64,000 nucleotides of DNA from Paraphoma chrysanthemicola. Lineage: Eukaryota > Ascomycota > Dothideomycetes > Pleosporales > Phaeosphaeriaceae. The notes beneath the pieces are model-generated. The model worked only from the letters and a program-made list of their open reading frames with translations, did not search any database and had not been told where the DNA came from. Shown in pieces: positions 21,202 through 29,896 of this stretch. The first letter of the stretch is position 1. Every line of letters begins with the position of its first letter. The stretch covers positions 124,001 to 188,000 of the forward strand of contig JAGMWG010000008.1 of NCBI GenBank assembly GCA_020744225.1, in the 5' to 3' direction. Both the position numbers and the translations under genes were made by a program.

Positions 21202-21757
21202 GTTCAACGGAGGATTGTCCAAACCTTCGAAATTTATATTCACCTTGGAGGCTGCGCTGATCTCAAACCTCAACAAGGCTGACGGGCATGTGGAAAGCCT
21301 CCCGCAGGTTTGGGCAGCAAGACATTGCAATAGTCCTCCAACTTTTGATAATCCCAGACATCCTGGGCGCACAGACGAATAAGAAGCTTGGATTATTCTT
21401 TCAAAGTGGTCTGGTGACACATTGGGGGCATAGTTGGCGAGCATTCAGCTGATATTATTGAGCGACCTCGTTCACCGGTCATGCACAGAAACCCCACTTA
21501 GGCCAATCATTATGCGTTGACACTTGCAGATAAGCCTTAAAGCTAATTCCTGCAGCCTAGACTGATGAACAGCGCAGATATGGATAGGTACTGGAGAATT
21601 TCAAAGCCTTAGATTACCTTCGATCTGGCGCGCTAGGTGGATTTATGTGTATACATATATTCCAATATTGCTATCTCTGGGGGGCTTGCTCTTCCCACAG
21701 TCCCATCAGTGTGCTCATTTTTGCAACTTGTAATTCTTCCGTCCTCGCAAGTAGATT
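21202..21757. other. Intergenic: dynamin promoter and deaminase 3' UTR
   Basis: No gene seen. AT-rich with short open frames only. Confidence 0.45.
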
Positions 21758-23326
21758 TCATCGTGCTATGTGCCGTTCCCAGACCTCAGTAGGCACAGTC
21801 GCCGTCACTGTCAGTGATGGACCTGCAGTCGAATCTTTGTTCCTGGGCATCTGAGGAGCTTCCAGGCCCGATTTCAGCTCTCTTTTTGTGATTTTTTCGA
21901 TTTTTTTGCTTAATTTCCAGAAGCAGTTATATTCAGATTCTCCAGGAATATCATGGCAAGGCGGCGGCATCCATGTAGGGTATATCTTCTGATGACAAGC
22001 TGATACCCGGATTCTGAATGTGTGTAGAAGCAAATACTCGTGGCAAAGATAGCAGGCTTTCTTACTAGTACCCATCAAACGTAATTGGGGCACCAAGGCT
22101 GGATTACGTTCGTAGAAACCAAGAAGTTGCATCTCGGCGTGGAGAGTAAGCCTCAATTTGCACGCACTGTACATCCTTGCCTCTATGTTGGATGTCTGCC
22201 AGCGGTCGGCCAGCTTATCCCTCGTTTTCGTGATCATCGATTGATTTTGGACTAGTCGAGGGAGAGCTCTTTGGAGAGGACATTTCTCACTCGAAAGAGA
22301 GAATGTTCGCTGAGCGGGAGCCTCAATATGTTGAATGCGAATACTAGCAAAGATCTCAGGTTGTTTCATGGCAAATTTGACCATGTATTTACTTTCTCCA
22401 CAATAGCGAGCAAGCTTGTACAGAGTTTCCATCCAGGGTGGAGTCGGTATTTGGGCGAAGGTAAGTAAGATTTGCAAGTGCGTAGGATACTTCCATCTAG
22501 CCTGCGTTGCCCATTCGACAAGAAAAATCAACTGAGGTGTCCCAGAGGAGCTTCGAGTCCCGGCTGTGAAAGGACACATCTCGATCCAACCCTTAAAACT
22601 CGGGTCCTTTAGTATGTCTTCATTGTGTACGCTATGAGATAGCCTGGAGATTGCTTTTTGGATCACACGTTGAATTCCACCCTTCTCAAGCTTCTCTGTA
22701 AGTGACAGAATACGGTTTTTGTCTAATTGAACGACTTCATGGAGGACCTCATTCTCGGCTTGCTTTGGTGGCCTCTCTGAATTAGGCAACCTGTCAGTAA
22801 GTCAAATGTAGAGGGCGTCTTGGAATGATTACATACCTCCTCTCGCTGCAGCGATAAGGATGTGCAGCACCCTTTCAAGTCCATTGAGATCTGGCAGAGA
22901 GAGACCGTGATTGCGAGCCACGCGCAAAATGATCTCACTTAGCGGATTCTGCTCCATACAAACGGCCGAGGCTGTCTCCTTGCCGGAGCCTGAAGTTGAG
23001 CAAATAAATGCGAATGAGTCGAGGAATCTCTGCTTGGCTTGATAACTTTGCAAAAATTCGTCCTGAGGGTAATAAGCTTCGAGCGAGTCCTTTGTCGGTG
23101 TTCCACGGACAGGATCGATCAGGGCCAGCAAAGCCGAGTTTATGAAAAAGTGCTTGTGAAGTCTGGGCACCTTCCGACGTTCTTGTACCGGTGATATGAT
23201 CATTTGGAGATTGTAGAGTGGGATCTGGTATGTCGAAATTTCCAATGCGATGTAATAGCAGAAATAGAGGGTTGTCAAAGTAGGAAAGGAAATATCTCGG
23301 CTCTGTGTGGTCATCTGATTCCCCAA
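21758..23326 (-). CDS. Predicted nucleic-acid/nucleotide deaminase, OTT_1508-like family
   Basis: Two exons (23326-22837 and 22776-21758) give 502 aa. The C-terminal half has the zinc deaminase signature: LHAEMQLLGFYE, with His376 as zinc ligand and Glu378 as proton shuttle, then SKKACYLCHEYLL with Cys405 and Cys408. HAE...CYLC followed by a CH..IYP.W block matches the fungal OTT_1508_deam branch of the cytidine-deaminase-like fold. The N-terminal ~330 residues are helical, have no known domain, and are typical of these fungal proteins. The family was described by comparative genomics; its substrate is unproven, and proposals include roles in conflict or self-recognition. No signal peptide or membrane span is visible. 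The intron acceptor is the second AG (TTCAG at 22782-22777), because the first AG breaks the frame. Divergent from the C2H2 gene. Confidence 0.72.
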
Positions 23327-23704
23327 AGGGCTATAGATTCAGCCTCAAATATTTCCTCCTGATAGTATGGGGGCATCCCACATCTCAACGGGGCAGTGCA
23401 CATGTTGCGGTGATCCGACCACATCTTATGGGGGCAAGACCCATCTCATGGGGGCAGTACACATTTCATTTGTCTATGCAATGGGTTTCACGACATTTCC
23501 CATGGAGCCAAGCAGGCAACAGCATCTCAGCCTACCACATTGCTACCCAACGACCGGGAGGACCAAATTCACGCCTGAGAGCCCGAGGCACCTTTTTGAT
23601 TGTCCTGATACTTAAAGCTAGTCCACTATTCTCGAACGATTGTCTTCTTTACTCACTCGTCCATCTCTTTTGCTCTTAAATTGACTCTGGACTAATCTTG
23701 TTCT
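23327..23704. promoter_or_regulatory. Divergent intergenic region between deaminase and C2H2 gene
   Basis: 378 bp between two outward-facing starts. It contains the GGGGGCA repeat block described separately. The plus-strand end (23620-23700) is pyrimidine-rich and looks like a 5' UTR. Confidence 0.5.
23366..23465. repeat. Degenerate repeats with core CATCTNANGGGGGCA
   Basis: Related units: TATGGGGGCATC near 23367, CATCTCAACGGGGCAGTG at 23381, CATCTTATGGGGGCAAGA at 23422 and CATCTCATGGGGGCAGTA at 23442. The first and last CATCT units share the ending CACAT. They are not in a reading frame of either neighbour. G-run cores of this kind are typical C2H2 zinc-finger targets, but no factor is known for this one. 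Confidence 0.7.
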
Positions 23705-24470
23705 ATGGATTTCTCATATGCCGCACAATTTTCCTCTGCTGAGGAGAGCTACTCAGCTTCGGTAGATTACGACAACATCCCAGAACACTTTCCCGAGCTC
23801 GACGATACAATGCTTGACTTTGGTTTATCGTCACCCTCCTTCGACTCTGGCTTCACGGTTGCTGGGATGATTGATCCGGCATTGCTGACCCAGCATCAAG
23901 GTTTTGAGAATCTTCCAAACGATGCCCCGCCCATACAACATTATTGAGGTGTTGATATGCTGTCACTACCCCACGAAGGGGCAATTGACCTTGGCGGGGC
24001 AAGGCAGACTGTCACCGAAGTCTATGAAGGCGACGATGCCCAGGGAGAAGTAAATTGGGAGTCCTTGAGCTCTATGTCATCTCTTCCGCTCGAAACAAAG
24101 TCAAGAGCTCGTGTCTCTTGTACCTGGAAAGGTTGCAATTATCGTGGGGTTGATACCAATGACACGATGTAAGTTCACATCCTTACGTACCTTGAAGGCA
24201 TGCCGCTTGACCGCCTTTAGAAGTCACGCCGCGCTCACCCATCGAGTGTGTCCTAAAGAAGACTGCAACTGGGCCAACGCAAAAGGCCAGAGCGATAAGG
24301 ACCGACACGTTTGGAGCAATCACAAGGCGTGGGCCCAGAAGACTGGATATCCTTCGCAGAGCGCTGTGTGCGACCAGTGCCACCAAACATTCTCGCGCAA
24401 GGATAGGCTACCACGCCACCAGAGGGAGGTACACGGTGCACAGAAACGGGTGAGACGATCTGGGAATTAA
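23705..24470 (+). pseudogene. Three-finger C2H2 transcription-factor-like gene with an in-frame TGA
   Basis: The first frame starts at 23705 and reads an acidic, activation-like segment (YDNIPEHFPELDDTMLDFG) before a TGA at 23945-23947. The same frame continues open to a GTAAGT donor at 24169 and resumes after the acceptor at 24220. The rebuilt protein has three C2H2 fingers: C-x4-C-x12-H-x4-H, whose first His is restored by the intron; C-x4-C-x13-H-x4-H; and C-x2-C-x12-H-x4-H (CDQCHQTFSRKDRLPRH...). It ends in a basic tail. An ATG at 23957 would give a separate 153-aa protein with all fingers intact, so the DNA-binding part may still be made. Options: recent nonsense mutation, initiation at 23957, or stop readthrough. 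No intron removing the TGA with good splice sites was found. Confidence 0.6.
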
Positions 24471-25685
24471 ACTTTTGATGGTGGGCCATCGCGGGTGGTC
24501 CGAGATAGTCAATAGCTTCTCTCGCCCCAGTAAGCTAGTCTCAGGTTCAGCATTGGCGTTGAAGTGACCAGGGGCGGCGTGAGGAGGCCGAAGAGCTGAA
24601 TGTGTGAGTGATAAAGGCGAGGCGAGGGCTGCTATGAAGTATTCTGGAGACAATTAAAACTTTGGCGATAAGGAAAATTGCACCCGTGTAGCCCTGCCTT
24701 GATTTTCACAAACTAAAACTGTTCGCAACTCCGATAGTATTTGAAAAATTTCGACTGATATCTCAAACTAACAGTGTGCACACTACTGGCGTCTACGTCA
24801 CAAGTGGGTATCGCTGTGTGTCAGACCAAGTCTCGAAACGTACAACAAGTTGGCTGATTTGGACACTGGAAATTCATTAGCTGGACTAACAAGCACCGTA
24901 GCCCTGAGGGTTTGGCACTGAATCCGGTTATTAGTGATGTTCCGGGGTCATCTCGCATTCGCCCGGATTGGTGGTTCGCTTACACTGGAGGTACCAATCG
25001 ACGGGGCGGCGCTGCATGAAATTGCGCCCCGCAGCCGCGCATAGGGCTGATGATGACTTGCTGGTAATGGAAAGAGGTTGTGCAGCCAGGATAAGGCTAT
25101 TCTACTGGAAATTGGAGCAAAAAAGGTTGGAGGTCGGCGCTGTGGGGAGGGAAGTCTGTTATGCCGCGACACAAGGCGCCGTACAAATCAGCCGCGGTGA
25201 ACGTAATTTATGGGCAAGGGGGCTGATAGACATTCAGAATTAGCTAACTTACAGCAGATTATCATTGTAGAGTTGTAACTACATTCGATATGCGCATGAG
25301 TTTTCCGGCTGCTGAAAGACGAAGTACTCCTCGTTTGTCTCGCCATACAGCGTGTCTCGCTACGCAGTGACCGACCTTAGTGACTTTTAGGGCAAAACTA
25401 TAGGGAGAATACAGTCGAACAGCAGAAGCACGTGGCCGAATACATCAGCCTCGATGATGTGTCTGGAAGAGAATTGGAACCCATCACAAGCACGCTCAAA
25501 ATCGACCTCGACTGATGATGTTGAACAAGGGTAAAAGTATGTATAGAATCGAAGTCATCATCAAGAAAAAGCTATATACACGAACAACAAACACACACAC
25601 ACACACACGACCATAGCATCAGCCACATTCCCAAAGCGCAAGACTTTTACGCCCCGCATCACTTTACTTCATCGAACCGCAACGC
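24471..25685. other. Intergenic, about 1.2 kb, with a CA microsatellite
   Basis: Between two convergent genes. AT-rich to 24900, then mixed. A CA-dinucleotide run of about ten units lies at 25590-25608. Open frames near 24950-25240 lack domains. No transposon motif could be identified. Confidence 0.5.
25590..25608. repeat. CA-dinucleotide microsatellite
   Basis: Uninterrupted CA repeats just beyond the 3' end of the AA9 gene. Likely variable between strains. Confidence 0.9.
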
Positions 25686-26656
25686 TTAGAAAGCACGTGC
25701 ATGTCTCCTCGCCTTGGCCGGAGCAGCATTCTCCTCCAACCACGCGACAAACGTGTCAAGCGTGAACATCCTGGGCGCAACGCCGGCCGACGGGCTCGGC
25801 TTGGGAGATGCAACAGGCGACGCACTTGGCTTTGCAGATGCAACAGGTGACGCACTTGGCTTCGCAGACGCAACAGGTGAAGCAACAGGCGTGGCTGCCG
25901 ACGCACCGCCCGCACCGCACTTGGCAACCGGTCCACCGGGCGCAACGTAGGTTGTAGCGTCGAAGCCATTGTACACGTTAGGAATGTAGATATTGGGGTC
26001 GGTGGCCTTGTATGCGCCTGGCAGGCTGATGGTGGGTCCGCAAGTGCCAGAGGTGCTGGTGGAAGAAACCTTGAGTTGTGCGCAGCCGATGTAGAATTGG
26101 CCGCCGCCGACGGTCTGGGCGCCGTGGAGAGCGAGCATTTCCGAGCGGAGCTGTCAAACATATTAGCATTTGGAGATGAGTAGGAGTTTGAATGAGGGGG
26201 AGGACTTACGAGGTATTGTCCTGCGGGCAGGCCAGCGGGGAGCTTGAACTCATGCGTCATGCTGTTGGCGCCCATGATTTCATTCGCCCATTTTCCGTTC
26301 ACGTAGGCCAACTCGTCGATCTTGAACCACCCGGCTCCAACACCAGTTGCGGTGGCCGCATCCTTGACCGGTTGCAAAAAGTGCGTAATCGGGCCAGGAT
26401 GGCCGGACTGGTCCCACTGGACCTTGATGGTATCGCCGGCAGCGGCGTCAACCGTGGCTACAGTCTTGCCGTTGGTAGAAGGCACGTTGCATGCCATGTC
26501 GGACGAGGTGACATCTGTGACTGGGGAGTTGGAAGGCGGCATCCGGATGCCGACTTCGAAGCCGGGGGTCTTGCCATTGACCCAGAGCTGGTGCCAGTTC
26601 TGGTGAGCTGAGACGGCGGAGAGGAGAGTGGTTGCGATGATAGCCTTGGAGAACAT
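25686..26656 (-). CDS. Secreted AA9 lytic polysaccharide monooxygenase
   Basis: Two exons (26656-26210 and 26150-25686; 59-nt intron) give 303 aa. Signal peptide 1-17 (ends SAVSA) leaves a mature N-terminal His18, the first copper ligand, in HQNWHQLWVNG. The second His follows in DQSGHPGPITHFLQ, and the third motif is GGGQFYIGCAQLKV with the axial Tyr. Disulfide cysteines occur in the usual places (DMACNVP and GTCGP). AA9 enzymes cleave cellulose or related glucans oxidatively, using copper and a peroxide or oxygen co-substrate. Instead of a CBM1, the tail has three tandem ASPVAS(A/P)KPS units, then a short FTLDTFVAWLEE block also seen at the end of other AA9 proteins, and a basic end. A longer frame from 26749 only adds 5' leader. 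Confidence 0.92.
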
Positions 26657-27645
26657 GGTGGCGAATAGAAGCGTGCTTGATGTGGTTGTTGTGTAACGTG
26701 TGGGGTGATATATACACTTTCTTGAGTAAGGACAGACTAAGTTGATCACAGATCAACTGAAATGAATGTATAGATGAACGAAAGAGTGAATGTGAGTAAA
26801 GAACGAATGAACGTCAAGCAAAGGACTGGCCTGTAGAGTAGACGTGTGACCAAGGCGGCTTGTGGTCTTATAAAGCCGTCCCCAACCCTCAGTCGCGCCC
26901 ATGTCTGTCCACGACGTCGACGCAAAAATTAATTCCGAGAATCAGGCCCGGCGCATGGTAATCCTGCGTGACTGCCGTGTACACTATCCCGATCCCAGTG
27001 CATAGCCCGAGTACCGTTTACCACGGATCAAGGCTTGGCAGTCTATATGAGGCAGCGGTCTTGCCGATGTGGGTAAGGTCCATCGGAATGTCATGCAAAA
27101 GTTGGGAAACGAGATGAGCGATGTTTGGGGGTGGGGATATGGCTTGTTTTGAAACGACATGTTCTGGTGTTCGTGAGACGGAAGCCGCTCGCTTAGCCCA
27201 ACGTCATGTTTCAAAACGTAGTAAGGGCGCTTGTCCGGGATGGTGTGCATGCAATAATATCATATATTGCAATATGCATTCGGTGAAAGTTCGTTCGCAA
27301 ATAGTGCTCTAGTCGATAGTTGTACGCATAGTCAACGCGACTAGACTTGATTCGAAACGGAGAACGTTGAAAAGTGGTGATCTTACGGAGTACTCCTACA
27401 AAAAATAATCCCGGCAACGATCAAACGTAGGATCGATCGATTGAGATGAGGCTGCACGCCATGACACGCCGACCGGGCGCGTACTGCACCGTTCCGTCTT
27501 CGAAAAAACAACATAAGCGCCATGTCCGTCGCTCTATTTCAGCGCAGCGCGGATATATTCAAATGCGACTAGAGTAGAAAGGACGGCCTGGTGGTAGCCT
27601 GGAGGCTCTCAGCATAAGGTTGTTTCCAGATTCGAAAGCAAGAGC
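26657..27645. other. AA9 promoter and spacer, with one copy of a diverged repeat
   Basis: Promoter of the AA9 gene (AT-rich; TATATACAC on plus at 26709), then the 3' flank of the single-span protein. The 27544-27632 part resembles 29197-29290 (see repeat). Confidence 0.5.
27544..27632. repeat. Diverged direct repeat, copy A
   Basis: Aligns by eye with 29197-29290: GCGC(G/A)GATA, CAAATGC, CTAGAGTAG, AA-GAC-GCC, CTCAGC and AAGGTTGT occur in the same order. Copy A lies just beyond the 3' end of the single-span protein gene. Confidence 0.55.
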
Positions 27646-28410
27646 TCATGCCGTTCTTTTGGTGACAGTAACAAACCCTGATAACCTCCGCTCCAGTCTT
27701 CCATCGATATCCTCGAGAGAGGGCTGCCCCGTCGGAACAAGATTCAATCGACCAGTCGCAGAAGATGTGGCGTCGCTACTGGCTATTGATGTCGCTCCGA
27801 TTATTGACGAGATTGGTGTTGACGTGTTTGGGATGGCAGACGGCCTAAGTATTGCTCCTCGTAAAACCTCGCCATCGATGAAGACATTGATCTCTTGTGA
27901 GGACAGAGCTGGCTGCACTGACTGCAGGATGGAGAAGTAACGTGCCCCAAAGGTGATCGAGACGAACCACAGCGTAGTCGCAAGGAAAACAGCAGCCAGA
28001 ACCCATGGGATCAAAAGTCGCTTTCGCGGCCATCGACTGCGCGGAGGGAGTGGTGGCGATGAGAGGATGTACGGCTTATTCGAGGGCTCGGCGTAATGCG
28101 GGTGATTGCGATCATGATAGTCTGCCTTTACTGGCGATTCTTCTCCATCTTCCTTGGTATTTTGTCCTCTTGTGCTTACTCCGACAGGGCATGGAGGCGC
28201 ACCTTCCACGGTGGACTGGTAGTAAGGATTGTTTGATGTGCTAGAGTGTGCTTTGGGTGGGAAAGACGTCCGCTGCGGTGTGAGTGGCCAGTCTTCCGCC
28301 CTGCAGGTTGAAGTGTAAGTCGGCGCAGGCGAGCTTCGAAGTTCGATTGAGGCCATGTCTATTGACGGTGCTCGTTTCTGGAATGACATGTTTAGGATGA
28401 GCTTAAGCAC
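27646..28410 (-). CDS. Single-pass membrane protein of unknown function
   Basis: 254 aa, or 247 aa from the second ATG at 28389 (MSFQKRAPS), which looks the better start. The N-terminal ~125 residues are Ser/Pro/Thr-rich and disordered, ending in a basic cluster (RSRWPRKR). One transmembrane helix follows (LLIPWVLAAVFLATTLWFV, residues 132-150 of the long form). The ~100-residue C-terminus is Ser/Thr/Ile-rich with few charges until its end. Basic residues before the helix suggest the N-terminus is cytosolic. No signal peptide, catalytic motif or recognised domain. Intronless as read. Confidence 0.55.
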   Translation of the reverse strand: MLKLILNMSFQKRAPSIDMASIELRSSPAPTYTSTCRAEDWPLTPQRTSFPPKAHSSTSNNPYYQSTVEGAPPCPVGVSTRGQNTKEDGEESPVKADYHDRNHPHYAEPSNKPYILSSPPLPPRSRWPRKRLLIPWVLAAVFLATTLWFVSITFGARYFSILQSVQPALSSQEINVFIDGEVLRGAILRPSAIPNTSTPISSIIGATSIASSDATSSATGRLNLVPTGQPSLEDIDGRLERRLSGFVTVTKRTA

Positions 28411-29896
28411 AACGCGACTAATACAAGTATTGGCGAGGTCCAGCCTCAGGAAAAGGGTGATGGCAGAGAAAGAAAAGGGAGATAAAGAGTGAGGCAGTAG
28501 CCTTTTGTTCAGAACACGTCAGTCGAGCAGATAAAGGCAGCGCATGTTGTGGTGCTAATCTGAGACCGTGGTAGACAAAGGTGGTTGCTGTCCGCTCAAA
28601 GACTGCAACAACATAGCTGTTTCATGTTTGATGCACGCAGGACGCATCTCAGGCCGGATGGTGCAGCAAAGAGAATGTATTGGTGAACTTTTTCGATGAT
28701 AGTCTGGAAGGCGTGAGGGATGCAGACTCGATTGGTAACAGTCGTTCCTTCCGATTATGCAGGGGTGGTCGGGCCAGGCTGCGGGGTTGCGACAGGGTCC
28801 AATTGTATTGCGGTTGGCGATGACGAGTCTTTACAAGGCCAGCATGCCGCAATGAAATCTGCGATCGGGCTTATCTATGCGACAAGGTAGCTGACCAGGG
28901 CCGCTGTCTTGTTTCCCCCGTAATGTTTGAATGACGAGAAACGTTGATCGTATTCGCGTCTACGACATTCTATAGTCTACAATATCGAGTGTAGACGACG
29001 TCTCAAGATGTCCTAATGTAGGTACTGCATTCGGGATAGGATGCATATTCTGGAGGCTTGCCGCTATGGCAACAGTTGGTAAAGCTGCTTGGTCCCTGGG
29101 AATATGAGCGGCATGGCAACCTGGTAGATGTAATCAATTGCCGCAGTGCACGGTAAAGCAATTTCGCCGATGGCAGATCTAGCATCATTTGCGGGCCGCG
29201 CAGATAAATGCAAATGCTGCTAGAGTAGTAAAGACAGCCCTATACGTTAGTCTCGATGCCCTCAGCGTGTTATAAAGGTTGTAGCACAGATGTAAACGCA
29301 CGCGAAAGCAGTCAGGAGTGTTCCACCAGAGGCGTTTAAGGTACAGCACGACGGCACACGCCACGCTCGAGCAACTGGCCGGCTAGGCGGTGTGAACAAG
29401 CATCGTTGCTCACCGTGGTGCGGAAATGTGGCGGATTTTAGCGGCTGTTTCAGACATACTATCTCGCATTCAGCACTTCGTGCAACACAAGAACAAATGG
29501 ACACCTGGCGCAGATTGGTGACGGCACAAGGAATGCATAGAGGAGGCAAAGAACGTCGCATGACGGTCGTGGCCTGTCAAAGCCATGCATTCACGGAGAT
29601 GGAGAATCAAAGAGGGTCCAGTGACGGCGGGGGCCTGCCTAATTTTGGAGGCTGCGGGCGCGGCTTCCTCTAAACCCTGCAAGGTGCCGTAGCTCGACGA
29701 GTCTAATTCACCCACTGCTGCGATTCACATCCCTTTCTCGACACTCCCGCCGCTGCTCAATGACGACACTGCGAATCTCCTCGACTTAGCGACCTAATCT
29801 TCCTAATTACTATTCAGCAAAGCAGCGAAACCCAACGTTCGTGCTGCACCACTTGCAATTTCCCGACACTTTGAACATCTGGCATTCCGCAACACC
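28411..29896. other. Intergenic, about 1.5 kb, divergent
   Basis: Separates the single-span protein (minus) from the Rab GAP (plus). Includes copy B of a diverged repeat (29197-29290). Short open frames show no domains. Confidence 0.5.
29197..29290. repeat. Diverged direct repeat, copy B
   Basis: Partner of the copy at 27544-27632, same orientation, about 1.65 kb away. Terminal inverted repeats or target duplications were not recognised. Confidence 0.55.

Noticed and set aside
22777..22795. First AG (CTGACAG) as acceptor in the deaminase intron
   Set aside because: It puts exon 2 in the wrong frame and loses the deaminase domain; the next AG keeps it.
25500..28400. Possible secondary-metabolite or degradation gene cluster around AA9
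   Set aside because: No core biosynthetic gene, transporter or second carbohydrate enzyme lies next to it; AA11 is 12 kb away with unrelated genes between.
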